From the NCBI GenBank assembly GCA_011064745.1, contig JAAKFJ010000003.1, forward strand, positions 1 to 35,598: a DNA stretch of 35,598 nucleotides. The letters are read 5' to 3'. The notes under the pieces are model-generated. The model was not told the DNA's origin and did not search any database. It saw nothing but the letters and a program-made list of their open reading frames with translations. The DNA is from Candidatus Anoxychlamydiales bacterium. Lineage in GTDB: Bacteria > Chlamydiota > Chlamydiia > Chlamydiales > SM23-39. Position numbers and translations under genes: made by a program. The first letter of the stretch is position 1. Every line of letters begins with the position of its first letter. This document shows positions 25,912-33,946 of the stretch, one piece after another.

Positions 25912-26415
25912 GTGCAGACAAATCTAAATTATAATTTTTTTAAAAGAAGCTTTTTAGAAAATCTACTCAGTTTTTTTGTTTTTGCAAGTATATCTTTCTC
26001 TCTTGAATCTTTCATCATTTGGATATTTTCTAAAACCGAAAATTTAATGCATCGCAAATGGATAATATCTAAACCCTATCTAGCTTTTTATGCTCTATAC
26101 TTTTTTACTCTCGCTTTTACTCTTTGGTCTTTTTGGAAAAAATATTCTTCCAGAATACTTAGATTAGCAACTGCTTTTTTCTCCATCATTTCTCTTTTAT
26201 CTATACTTTGGAACTACACTTTTTTAATTAAACATGACTATTTCATCAGCCAAACTGCAAGCTTATTCATCTTTTTTTCTTCCATAATTTTAAATATCTT
26301 GGCCTGGAAAAAAGATATAATATCTGCAATTACCTACTCATTCTCGGCCCTCTTATTTATTTGTTTGGAACATGTCAATTTCTATCACAAGGTATTAAAG
26401 GAGAAAGTTTTATGA
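25912..26415 (+). CDS. Unknown polytopic membrane protein
   Basis: The 167-residue product has five hydrophobic helices (about 16-38, 52-74, 81-103, 108-132 and 136-156) and a basic first loop. No family recognised. The start is uncertain: the frame begins at GTG 25912, without a well-placed ribosome binding site, just after a TGA at 25903. An ATG at 25902 in another frame is better placed behind TAAGG but stops after ten codons (MSTCADKSKL). The next in-frame ATG would remove the first helix. The stop overlaps the following start as ATGA, so the two are an operon. Confidence 0.6.
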   Translation: MQTNLNYNFFKRSFLENLLSFFVFASISFSLESFIIWIFSKTENLMHRKWIISKPYLAFYALYFFTLAFTLWSFWKKYSSRILRLATAFFSIISLLSILWNYTFLIKHDYFISQTASLFIFFSSIILNILAWKKDIISAITYSFSALLFICLEHVNFYHKVLKEKVL

Positions 26416-26738
26416 AAACAACTGCCTATGTTTCTTTGATTTATGGCCTAATTATTATCTTAAGTGGAATTATGGCTTTTAGATTTGCGAACTCTATGGC
26501 GTCTCTTTTCATCGAGGTTCTAGCAGGGATAATAATCCTTGCAAATGTCTTTTTTATGATGCAAGAGAGGAAGTTTTCATTCTATCTTCTTTTTGTTATA
26601 TCTTTTTTACTTGCAATATTTTATGGATATAATTTTTCTCAAACCCAGCACTTCTTCGCAGGCATTTTAACCGCTGTTAGTTTCTTTATTTTTATAATGG
26701 AACTTTTAAAAATATTTAAGGTTTTTGGAGCTGAATAA
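26412..26738 (+). CDS. Small membrane protein, TMEM14 (UPF0136)-like
   Basis: The 108-residue product begins at ATG 26412, which overlaps the previous stop by four bases and has AAAGGAG upstream; an earlier in-frame Met lies inside the previous gene. Four helices: AYVSLIYGLIIILSGIMAF, ASLFIEVLAGIIILANVFF, FYLLFVISFLLAIFYGY, FFAGILTAVSFFIFIMEL. The pattern YG..I..SGI....NSMASL at the start and FAGILTAVS near the end resembles the TMEM14/UPF0136 family, found in bacteria, plastids and mitochondria (in plants linked to fatty-acid export). The relation is suggestive, not certain. Confidence 0.6.
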   Translation: MKTTAYVSLIYGLIIILSGIMAFRFANSMASLFIEVLAGIIILANVFFMMQERKFSFYLLFVISFLLAIFYGYNFSQTQHFFAGILTAVSFFIFIMELLKIFKVFGAE

Positions 26739-26776
26739 AAAAATCGAGCTCGACCTAGCGGTCTTACTCGACTTTT
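26737..26776. terminator. Bidirectional terminator between convergent genes
   Basis: AAAAATCGAG pairs with CTCGACTTTT, enclosing a second stem GACC/GGTC with a TAGC loop. Read on the minus strand the hairpin ends in seven T, serving the histone-like gene. On the plus strand it ends in four T, serving the small membrane-protein operon, whose stop it overlaps. Confidence 0.75.
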
Positions 26777-26802
26777 CATTTAAGAACTTAAAAAATAAAG
26801 AC

Positions 26803-27012
26803 TTAAGCTTTAGCTTTTCTTTTTTTTCTTCTTTTTGTAGCTTTTTTAGCAGGAGCTTTTGTAGCTTTTCTTTTTGTAGTTTTTCTTTTTGTAGCTGTTT
26901 TTTTTGTAGCTTTTTTAGCTTTTCTTTTTGTAGTTTTTCTTTTAGCTGGTTTTTTTGTTGCTACTTTTCTTTTAGCTGGTTTTTTTGCTTTTTTGCTTTT
27001 TCTCTTTAACAT
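26803..27012 (-). CDS. hctB: Histone H1-like DNA-binding protein (HctB/Hc2 type)
   Basis: The 69-residue protein is almost entirely Lys, Arg, Ala, Thr and Pro, in repeated blocks such as KRKTTKRKATK, KKPAKRK and KKATKRRKKRK. This composition is typical of chlamydial Hc2 and other H1 C-terminal-like bacterial proteins that condense the nucleoid, in chlamydiae during conversion to elementary bodies. The frame could start four codons earlier, but GGAGGAAACT sits directly before ATG 27012. It is shorter than C. trachomatis Hc2 (about 200 residues). The monotonous repeats also mean a similar composition can arise independently, so orthology to HctB is likely but not proven. Confidence 0.75.
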   Translation of the reverse strand: MLKRKSKKAKKPAKRKVATKKPAKRKTTKRKAKKATKKTATKRKTTKRKATKAPAKKATKRRKKRKAKA

Positions 27013-27024
27013 AGTTTCCTCCAT

Positions 27025-27364
27025 GTATATTTTATATAAAAGTAATTTGTAGGCAAAACCCTTTTTACTTCTTATATCTTTAATATAATAAATTATATAA
27101 ATAAAAACAAATTTCTTTATTAAATTTAATTAATTTAAATAACTATAAAATTGCAAAATCATCTTTAAAAACAATTCTGAAAGGGTTTTTTAAACTAAAA
27201 AAAAACTAAAAAAAAAATACATTACATAATTTTTTTTGTTTATTTTTATTAAATTATCTAAATTTATAGCAATAATTTAGTAATTTTCGAACTAAAACTA
27301 CTCTTTTCACCTACTATTAGTAGTTTTATGTTATAAGAAATTAAAAATGAAAACCTTAGAATAG
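27025..27364. other. Very AT-rich gap upstream of the histone-like gene
   Basis: About 340 bases with long A and T runs (for example around 27195-27240) and no gene. It must hold the promoter of the histone-like gene; TATATT- and TATAAA-like boxes are common, so none can be singled out. Phased A tracts could bend DNA here. Confidence 0.5.
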
Positions 27365-27405
27365 AAAAAGGGTTCTTTAAAACCTTAACTGACTTTAAAG
27401 AACCC
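27365..27405 (-). terminator. Rho-independent terminator for the DUF378 gene
   Basis: A perfect 12-base inverted repeat (GGGTTCTTTAAA / TTTAAAGAACCC) with a 12-base loop lies 14 bases beyond the DUF378 stop. On the minus strand it is followed directly by five T. Confidence 0.85.
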
Positions 27406-27419
27406 AAATGGATAAATTA

Positions 27420-27623
27420 TTATTTTCTTTTGTGACAACAAAAACGTTTCCATGTACATAATACATATATTCCGCTGATACCTACTAAAAAGTAAATAAC
27501 TTTGTCAATCCAAATAGTTCCGAAAATATAATCTATGATGTTGAAATCTACAACACCCCAAAAACCCCAGTTAATTCCACCAATTACTAGTAAAATTAAT
27601 GCAAGCATATCTATTTTCTTCAT
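27420..27623 (-). CDS. DUF378 family small membrane protein
   Basis: The 67-residue protein has two membrane helices and the DUF378 pattern: LALILLVIGGINWGFWGVVDFNIID at the start, then KVIYFLVGISGIYVL, ending in a basic, Cys-containing tail (WKRFCCHKRK). The function of the family (YuzA and relatives) is unknown; it is small, widespread and inner-membrane. A good ribosome binding site (AAGGAAGGA) precedes the ATG and a clear terminator follows, so it is a single-gene unit. Confidence 0.85.
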   Translation of the reverse strand: MKKIDMLALILLVIGGINWGFWGVVDFNIIDYIFGTIWIDKVIYFLVGISGIYVLCTWKRFCCHKRK

Positions 27624-27949
27624 AGTTTATTCCTTCCTTAAAAATTAGAAGTTCCTCACTCTTTACTAATTCTCAAAATCCAATTTATTAATCAAGTGTT
27701 ATTTTTAATAAAATTTTAAATAATATTGATAATCAACCACTTAGTTGCTTTTAAAAAATTATTAATTCTCAATATTATTTAATAAAATCAATAATTTTAA
27801 CAATTACCTAATTTCAAAATATTTGGGTTTTTAAGCCCAAAAGGGGTAATTTTTAAAGATTAAAATGCTTGGATTTTCGAAAAAAGATTTAACATAAACC
27901 ATCAGATTTGTTAGGTTTTTGATCTGTTTTTTAATTTATAGGTTTAAAA
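27624..27949. other. AT-rich divergent promoter gap
   Basis: The 326 bases between the divergent DUF378 and patatin genes hold no gene. A short hairpin, TTTGGG/CCCAAA at 27822-27841, is followed by GGGGTAATTTTTAAAG; it has no adjacent T tract and its role is unclear. Promoter boxes for both genes must lie here but none stands out. Confidence 0.5.
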
Positions 27950-29596
27950 ATGATCGCAAAAACTTGCAAGAATCTTATCTTAAACACCACTTTGATGTTT
28001 ATTTTCTTTTTAGCTTTTACTACTAATGCATATGCTCAAAGCTCATTTAATGAAGTTTATATGGCTTGCAAACAAAACAATTGGGTAATCGTCGATAAAA
28101 TTCCAAAAAGCACCTTAGATGTCTTGATAAATGAGACTGGTAGATCTTTGCTTTTAGAGGCTTTTTTTGAGAATGATCTAGATTTAGCTCAAAATCTTAT
28201 AAATCGAAAAATTGCACTTTTCGCTAAAGATTCAAGCGGAAAGAGTGCCCTTCACATGGCAACCTTTGCTAAACAATCATTGATGATTAAGCTTTTAAAC
28301 TATTTTGGGATTTGTGTTGATGAAGTAGATAATGATAATATGCGAGCAGTTGATTACTTAAGAGAATATCCAGAAGAGCAAAATCTACAAATTGTCGATC
28401 TTCTCACCAAATTGAGTAACCAAGAGAAGATTTTAGACGAAGAGCACCCCCTTTATACTTATAATTATCTCGAAAACCTTGTTTTACAAGGTGGTGGAGC
28501 TAAAGGGATTGCTTATGTAGGTGCAATTAAAGCTTTAGAAAAATTAGATGCTCTGCAAAATCTCAAAAGAGTATGCGGCACTTCAGCGGGTGCTATCACA
28601 GCCGTTTTTCTATCTTTAGGCTATAATTCTGAAGAGATGCACAATATTTTGATAAAAACAAACTTAAGTGACTTTTTAGATTATCCAATCACTGAAGAAA
28701 AAATTGTAAATCTTTATGAAAAGACTTCTTTTTCTGATATTTTAAAAGGGGCTTTAGATGAAGTTTATCAAATATTTAAAGATCCTCTCTCACTTATCAC
28801 CAACACTTTAGATTTCTTTAAAAATCTTTGGGATACGACAGGTCTTTGCGAAGGCGAGGATTTTAGACTTTGGATAGAACAAAAAATCTATGAAAAGACC
28901 AAAATAGAATATTGCACATTTAAAGAGTTAAGAAATCTATCTAAGATCACCTCAGCTATTAAACACCTGCATATATTTACAACAAGAGTTGAACCTTCAA
29001 TGCAGATTGTAGAGTTAAGCTCAGAGAATGAAATATACGATGATGTTATTATATCAGATGCTATTAGAGCATCAATGTCAATCCCAGGCGTTTTTAAGCC
29101 CCATACTCTGTACGTAAAAGATAATGAAAACAACCGCATAAAAAAAGATGCTTTTGGATTGTTTGTAGATGGGGGAGTTTTATATAACTATCCAATCGAT
29201 GCTTTTGATACTCTAAAATATCAAACAAGCTCGGTTACTAATAAAGATAAAGATTATATAAAACTTAACAAAAAAACCCTTGGTTTAAGTCTTTACACCC
29301 CAACTACTAAAGCTCAAAAACTAAACAGCTGTGAAAGCATAAGTGAATTTGTTTCAACATTAGCCCTATTATATTTTAATTCTGAAGCTCTCATTCATAA
29401 TTTAGAGACTTATGATAAGTATCGGACAATCGTAATAAATGATGAAGATATCAGCACTTTAGAATTTCAATTATCAGACGAGATGAAAAAAGCTCTAGAA
29501 GTATCTGGCGAAGTAGCGACGAATGAGTTTTTTAAAGAGCAACAAAAAAGGCTTAAAGAGATGAATCTTATTATACCAGCTCTTCAAACTCTCTGA
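27950..29596 (+). CDS. Secreted patatin-like phospholipase with ankyrin-like repeats
   Basis: 548 residues. A Sec signal peptide (hydrophobic LMFIFFLAFTTNAYA, likely cut before QSS at ~30) comes first. Ankyrin-like helices follow at about 60-155 (GRSLLLEAFFENDLDLAQNLI, GKSALHMATFAKQSLMIKLL). A patatin domain from ~176 has the oxyanion loop GGGAKG (181-186), nucleophile Ser212 in GTSAG, SIPGVFKPH, and catalytic Asp407 in VDGGVLYNYP. Patatins hydrolyse acyl chains of phospholipids; bacterial ones such as ExoU and VipD are often host-membrane effectors. Ankyrin repeats point to a protein partner. The Sec signal suggests periplasm, outer membrane or type II-like export rather than type III. Catalytic residues are complete. 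Confidence 0.88.
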   Translation: MIAKTCKNLILNTTLMFIFFLAFTTNAYAQSSFNEVYMACKQNNWVIVDKIPKSTLDVLINETGRSLLLEAFFENDLDLAQNLINRKIALFAKDSSGKSALHMATFAKQSLMIKLLNYFGICVDEVDNDNMRAVDYLREYPEEQNLQIVDLLTKLSNQEKILDEEHPLYTYNYLENLVLQGGGAKGIAYVGAIKALEKLDALQNLKRVCGTSAGAITAVFLSLGYNSEEMHNILIKTNLSDFLDYPITEEKIVNLYEKTSFSDILKGALDEVYQIFKDPLSLITNTLDFFKNLWDTTGLCEGEDFRLWIEQKIYEKTKIEYCTFKELRNLSKITSAIKHLHIFTTRVEPSMQIVELSSENEIYDDVIISDAIRASMSIPGVFKPHTLYVKDNENNRIKKDAFGLFVDGGVLYNYPIDAFDTLKYQTSSVTNKDKDYIKLNKKTLGLSLYTPTTKAQKLNSCESISEFVSTLALLYFNSEALIHNLETYDKYRTIVINDEDISTLEFQLSDEMKKALEVSGEVATNEFFKEQQKRLKEMNLIIPALQTL

Positions 29597-29712
29597 GTAA
29601 TATTTTATTCAAAAATTTAAAATATAGAAAAAATTATAATATTATTAAGGTCTCAGAATATTATAATATCATTTTTTGATAACATTTTCTTTAATAAATC
29701 TTTAAATTAATC

Positions 29713-29741
29713 TTGATATAAAAAATTGCGTAATTTATATT
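29713..29741 (+). promoter_or_regulatory. Sigma70-type promoter upstream of the 467-residue protein
   Basis: TTGATA, exactly 17 bases, then TATATT (both 5/6 to consensus), 31 bases before the ATG at 29773. Confidence 0.65.
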
Positions 29742-29772
29742 GCAAGAAGTGTAAACACCTATTTGATAGAAA

Positions 29773-31176
29773 ATGTTAGAAATAATAGCTCCTCGTAAAA
29801 ATAAGATTTGTCTCTTAGATTACAATTACAAAAAAGATATTGAAAATAGATGTCTTTTATCCTCTTTGAATGAGCTTGAGTTAAATGCTTTAGAAGAGAT
29901 TCTGTTTAGCTCTATAAAAACTTCTATCAGCCGGCTGTCAAAAGATATTGATATCCAAGAAAAAACTTTATTACCTATCTTAAAAAAGCTAACTTCTAGT
30001 GAACTTATCCAAATCGATGGTGAGATTGTCACGATCGACAAAAAGATGCGAAAATATTTTGAATTTGAATATAAACGCTTCGATGAGAATTTCAAACCCG
30101 ATCTATTATTTATAAATAATCTTTTGCAAAAAATTCCTATCCATATTTTACCTATTTGGTATTCTCTTCCTAAATCTTCTAATAATATCTTTGAATCAAT
30201 TATAGATAAATATTTTAAAACACCACATCTCTTTGAAAGACATATATCTAATATCGAACATGAAAAAGAGATTTTTTTGCATATCATTGAAGATGTATAT
30301 AATGCAAAAGATTTTGAGATTGAAGCCAAGGTTTTACAAAAAAAATACGATCTGGATAAAGAAACATATTTAGAGTGTATTCTTTTATTGGAATTTAACT
30401 TTTTATGTTTTCAATCATACAAAAAAACTAAAAAAGGTTTTGTTGAAGTTCTATCCCCTTTTCATGAATATAAAGCGTATCTCTTATATTTACAAAAAAC
30501 TAAAACGGCTAGTATTGAAAATACAAAATCTATAATCCGAAAAAGAAATACAGATTTTGGTTTTGTCAAAGATTTATCCAGCGCTTTAAAAATTGCTAAA
30601 AAACCTATTTCTATTGAACAGCTACATGATAATCTAAAAAAAGAGATTTCTTTAAAAGATACTGATATCATCATAACTAGCACATATATTAATAGTGTAT
30701 TAGAAAAATTAATCGATCTAAACTTTTTAATAAAAAAACAAGATCTTATTAAAAGTGCTTCTAAAACAGATGAATGGTTAGGTTTAGATTATGAGAAAAA
30801 AGCTCTACATCTGTACTATCATCCTTTAAACACTCTAAAAAACAAAAACATCTTACCAACTTTAATAGCGGAAAAAGCTATTAAAGAGACTGAAAAAAGT
30901 ATCATAAGGGTTCTAAATAATGATTGGGTATATTTTGATGATTTCAAAAATGGTATATTAGCTGCAATAGCCGATGAAAAAGTAATTAAAATAATATCTC
31001 ATGGAAAAGCTCATAAATATTTTATACCCACTTATACATCTGAGGAAATCTTATTTGTTAAAACAGTTATCTTTGAAAGACTTTTTGAAACTGGTATCAT
31101 CGCTGTTGGATCTTTAAACGGCAGAGATTGTTTCAGAGTAACAAAATTTGGTAAAAGCCTTTTCGAAATTAGTTAA
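29773..31176 (+). CDS. Unknown protein, possible tandem winged-helix
   Basis: No family recognised for this 467-residue, soluble, Lys/Ile/Leu-rich protein. Residues ~35-85 (LNELELNALEEILFSS, then IDIQEKTLLPILKKLTSSELIQIDGEIVTIDKKM) look like a winged helix: a helix pair, a recognition-like helix and a beta wing. Similar helix-turn-helix-plus-wing segments recur at about 285-325 (KPISIEQLHDNL, then VLEKLIDLNFLIKKQDLI) and at the C-terminus (IIAVGSLNGRDCFRVTKFG). This would suit a DNA- or RNA-binding or chromatin-type protein. It precedes smpB by 13 bases, so they are probably co-transcribed from the promoter at 29713. Fold assignment is by eye only. Confidence 0.65.
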   Translation: MLEIIAPRKNKICLLDYNYKKDIENRCLLSSLNELELNALEEILFSSIKTSISRLSKDIDIQEKTLLPILKKLTSSELIQIDGEIVTIDKKMRKYFEFEYKRFDENFKPDLLFINNLLQKIPIHILPIWYSLPKSSNNIFESIIDKYFKTPHLFERHISNIEHEKEIFLHIIEDVYNAKDFEIEAKVLQKKYDLDKETYLECILLLEFNFLCFQSYKKTKKGFVEVLSPFHEYKAYLLYLQKTKTASIENTKSIIRKRNTDFGFVKDLSSALKIAKKPISIEQLHDNLKKEISLKDTDIIITSTYINSVLEKLIDLNFLIKKQDLIKSASKTDEWLGLDYEKKALHLYYHPLNTLKNKNILPTLIAEKAIKETEKSIIRVLNNDWVYFDDFKNGILAAIADEKVIKIISHGKAHKYFIPTYTSEEILFVKTVIFERLFETGIIAVGSLNGRDCFRVTKFGKSLFEIS

Positions 31177-31189
31177 GGATTTATATTGG

Positions 31190-31630
31190 ATGAAAGCTTT
31201 AGTTTCTAATAAAAAAGCATATCATGACTATGAAATACTTGACACTTTCGAAGCCGGAATGGCTCTTTTAGGATCTGAGATCAAATCTCTTCGCAATCAT
31301 GGCGGCTCTCTTCAAGATGCCTATGTAGATGTAAAAGATAATGAACTTTGGTTGATGAATAGCACTATAGCTCCCTATAAATTCGCCGCTGGTTATACTC
31401 ACAAAGATCGAAGAAAAAGAAAGCTTTTAATGCACCGAAGAGAAATTCTTAAGCTCAAAAAGCAAATTGCAGAAAAAGGTGTGGCTCTCATTGCGCTCTC
31501 AATATACTTAAAAAAAGGTAGAGCCAAAATCAAAATTGCTATTGCTAAAGGTAAAAAAGCTTATGATAAAAGAGCAAAATTAAAAGAAAAAGCTCAGAAA
31601 AAGGAAATTCAAAAAGCTATTAAATATTAA
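31190..31630 (+). CDS. smpB: SsrA (tmRNA)-binding protein
   Basis: The 146-residue protein brings tmRNA to stalled ribosomes for trans-translation. It shows the SmpB barrel and tail: KKAYHDYEILDTFEAGMALLGSEIKSLR, SLQDAYV, NSTIAPY, HKDRRKRKLLMHRREILKL, and the basic C-terminal tail (KGKKAYDKRAKLKEKAQKKEIQKAIKY) that mimics mRNA in the decoding channel. The frame extends 42 bases upstream with a TTG, but that part overlaps the preceding gene; ATG 31190 with AAGGA upstream is chosen. smpB next to dnaN and recF is the order I recall in Chlamydia. Confidence 0.95.
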   Translation: MKALVSNKKAYHDYEILDTFEAGMALLGSEIKSLRNHGGSLQDAYVDVKDNELWLMNSTIAPYKFAAGYTHKDRRKRKLLMHRREILKLKKQIAEKGVALIALSIYLKKGRAKIKIAIAKGKKAYDKRAKLKEKAQKKEIQKAIKY

Positions 31631-31681
31631 AAATTAAATATCATTTTAATTATCTTATTACCACATTTTTTTAGAATATAC

Positions 31682-31711
31682 TTGACACAGCTTAAAAAAA
31701 TAACGTATCTT
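31682..31711 (+). promoter_or_regulatory. Promoter for dnaN-recF
   Basis: A perfect TTGACA, an 18-base spacer and TATCTT lie 40 bases before the dnaN ATG, separating it from smpB. Confidence 0.6.
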
Positions 31712-31750
31712 TTTTACTTAACATAAACGAAAATTCAGAGGATATCGTCC

Positions 31751-32902
31751 ATGAAAGCTGTCATATCAAAAAATGAGCTTGTCTCCCTTATTGGAAAAAT
31801 TCAAAATATTGTAGCAAACAAACCTGCAATACCCATTCTATCAAATGTCTTAATCGAAGCTAAAGATGATCAAATAATCCTATATAGTACCGATTTAACG
31901 ACTAGTATGCGCGGCTATGCTGAAGCTAAAGTTATCGAAGAGGGTGCAATTGCTCTTCCTGCGAAACGTTTCTTTCATTTAATAAAAGAGCTAACATCGC
32001 CTCAAATCAAGATCTCTACTACCTCGAATGAAGTTGCTGAAATCACATCTGTCTCATCTAATTTTAAAATTAAAGGTATGCTAAAAAGTGAGTTTCCAAC
32101 ATTGCCTGATATTTCTAAAGCGACTCAAGTACCGATCTCTTCTTCGACTTTAAAAGAGATGTTCACAAGAACTTATTTTTCTGCAGCTAGGGAAGATAGT
32201 AGATATGTTTTAAATGGGATCAGCATGCAGGTTAATAAAAAAATGGCCACATTTATTGCTACTGACGGCAAAAGACTTGCAAAGATGCAGACTAATGTAG
32301 ATATTGATCCGTCTTTTCAAGGCTCTTACATATTGCCCCTAAAAGCGGCTGAAGAGATGACAAAAATGCTAACGGATGATGAACAAATAGTAAATCTATC
32401 CCTGATGCATGACAAAGTATTTTTAGAAAGCGCTAATCTCACTTTGATTACCAAACTTTTATCAGGTCAATACCCTGATGTTGAAAAAGTAATACCTGAG
32501 AACACACCTATTTCGATGTCAATCCATAGAGAAGAGTTAATTACTCTTTTAAGACAGATATCTTTATTTACTTCTGATTCGACAAGCTCTGTTAGGTTTA
32601 TCTTTGATCAAGGACAACTACAACTAACAGCGATGAGCGCAGAGATTGGCGAGGGTAATGTTACTATGCCTGTTGATTATTCAGATGAAAGACTAGAAAT
32701 TGCTTTCAATCCGTTTTATTTTTTGGATATTTTAAGGCATTCTAAAGATGAGACTATTACTTTTTCAATTCAAGATGCTTACAATCCTGGGATGATAACA
32801 GACTCGACATCTGTTGTTTTTGTTATTATGCCAATGAGATTAAATGAGCTTCAAACGCCTCAAAATATAAATGATGTTTCTGAAAACCCTGCACTTACAT
32901 AA
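31751..32902 (+). CDS. dnaN: DNA polymerase III beta sliding clamp
   Basis: The 383-residue protein is the ring-shaped processivity clamp that tethers DNA polymerase III and other partners to DNA. The three-domain pattern is clear: SNVLIEAKDDQIILYSTDLTTSMRG in domain 1, YVLNGISMQV and FIATDGKRLAKM in domain 2, and FNPFYFLDILRH with the closing VFVIMPMRL in domain 3. The usual MPMRL at the hydrophobic partner-binding groove is intact, followed by an extra ~18-residue polar tail. It overlaps the recF start by 32 bases. Confidence 0.97.
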   Translation: MKAVISKNELVSLIGKIQNIVANKPAIPILSNVLIEAKDDQIILYSTDLTTSMRGYAEAKVIEEGAIALPAKRFFHLIKELTSPQIKISTTSNEVAEITSVSSNFKIKGMLKSEFPTLPDISKATQVPISSSTLKEMFTRTYFSAAREDSRYVLNGISMQVNKKMATFIATDGKRLAKMQTNVDIDPSFQGSYILPLKAAEEMTKMLTDDEQIVNLSLMHDKVFLESANLTLITKLLSGQYPDVEKVIPENTPISMSIHREELITLLRQISLFTSDSTSSVRFIFDQGQLQLTAMSAEIGEGNVTMPVDYSDERLEIAFNPFYFLDILRHSKDETITFSIQDAYNPGMITDSTSVVFVIMPMRLNELQTPQNINDVSENPALT

Positions 32903-33944
32903 CTTTAGGAATTACACTTCTTTTAAAGTTAGTTTTTCCCCCCATTTAAATATTATCTCCGGGGAGAATGCTATTGGAAAAACTAATCTATTAGAAGCGA
33001 TTAATCTAATAAGCACAGGAAAATCATTTAGAACTTTAAATTTAAAAGAGTTAATAAAACATCAAAAAAGATTTTTTTTTATTGAAGCTTTAATTGAAGA
33101 CTCTGGCATATCTCAGATTATAAAGATCTATTATGATGGTAAAACAAAAAAAATAACCCATAACGCAAATGTATATCCCTCTTTTACTTCTCTTTTAGGC
33201 GTTTTACCCTCATCGATGCATACACCTGATGACATAAATTTAATCAAAGGAAAACCTCAACTTAGACGCTCTTTTTTAAATCTACATTTAGCCCAAAAAG
33301 ATCCTCTATACGTCCATCACTATCTTCGCTTTTCAAAAGCTTTAAAACATAGAAATCATCTTTTAAAAACTAAAAAATCTCATCTTTTAAAACCATTTGA
33401 TATAGAACTTAGTAAATCAGGTGGATACTTAACATACATAAGAAAATTATTTATAGAAGAGCTTAAAGATCCAATCTTTCAAATATTACAAAATCTATCT
33501 AAGAAAAAAAGCGAAGCCACAATAAAATACCAATCATCAATAGAGCTAAAAGATGGTGTAGATAGCACAGCAAAAGCCTATCTAAAAGATCTTACAAAAA
33601 ACAAACAAAAGGATTTAGATTTTAAAACAACACTTCTTGGCCCTCATAGAGATGATTTTTCTATTTATATAGATGGTAAATCGGCTAAAAACTTTGCTAG
33701 TGAAGGACAGAAAGAAATGTTACTCTATGCTCTTAGATTTGCCGAGTGGGAGAAGCTATCTTCTAGGTTAGATAAAAAGGCTCTATTTTTAATCGATGAT
33801 TTAGAGGCGCATTTAGATGAGGCTCATAAAGAAAACCTAAAAAATGCTCTAAAGAGTTTTTCTCAAGTTTTTATCACTATGCCAAAAACGGGAGAATCTT
33901 TTAATAATGCTCATTTTATAAACTTAAACACCCAAAAATTATAA
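32871..33944 (+). CDS. recF: DNA replication and repair protein RecF
   Basis: The 357-residue SMC-like ATPase promotes RecA loading on gapped DNA. Motifs: LHLHNFRNY at the N-terminus, Walker A GENAIGKTN (32-40), FRTLNLKELI, the RRSFLNLHL region, signature SEGQKEML, and Walker B LFLIDDLEAHLD. Two adjacent ATG codons (32871, 32874) could start it; either overlaps the end of dnaN, implying translational coupling. The HAD gene follows after two bases. Confidence 0.96.
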   Translation: MMFLKTLHLHNFRNYTSFKVSFSPHLNIISGENAIGKTNLLEAINLISTGKSFRTLNLKELIKHQKRFFFIEALIEDSGISQIIKIYYDGKTKKITHNANVYPSFTSLLGVLPSSMHTPDDINLIKGKPQLRRSFLNLHLAQKDPLYVHHYLRFSKALKHRNHLLKTKKSHLLKPFDIELSKSGGYLTYIRKLFIEELKDPIFQILQNLSKKKSEATIKYQSSIELKDGVDSTAKAYLKDLTKNKQKDLDFKTTLLGPHRDDFSIYIDGKSAKNFASEGQKEMLLYALRFAEWEKLSSRLDKKALFLIDDLEAHLDEAHKENLKNALKSFSQVFITMPKTGESFNNAHFINLNTQKL

Positions 33945-33946
33945 TT

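Noticed and set aside
26725-27009. Ser/Phe/Cys-rich open frame opposite the histone-like gene
   Set aside because: Artefact of reading Lys/Arg codon repeats on the complementary strand; it has no ribosome binding site and crosses the terminator.
31631-31750. Replication origin next to dnaN
   Set aside because: No cluster of TTATCCACA-type DnaA boxes and no dnaA gene in the window; the gap holds only a promoter.
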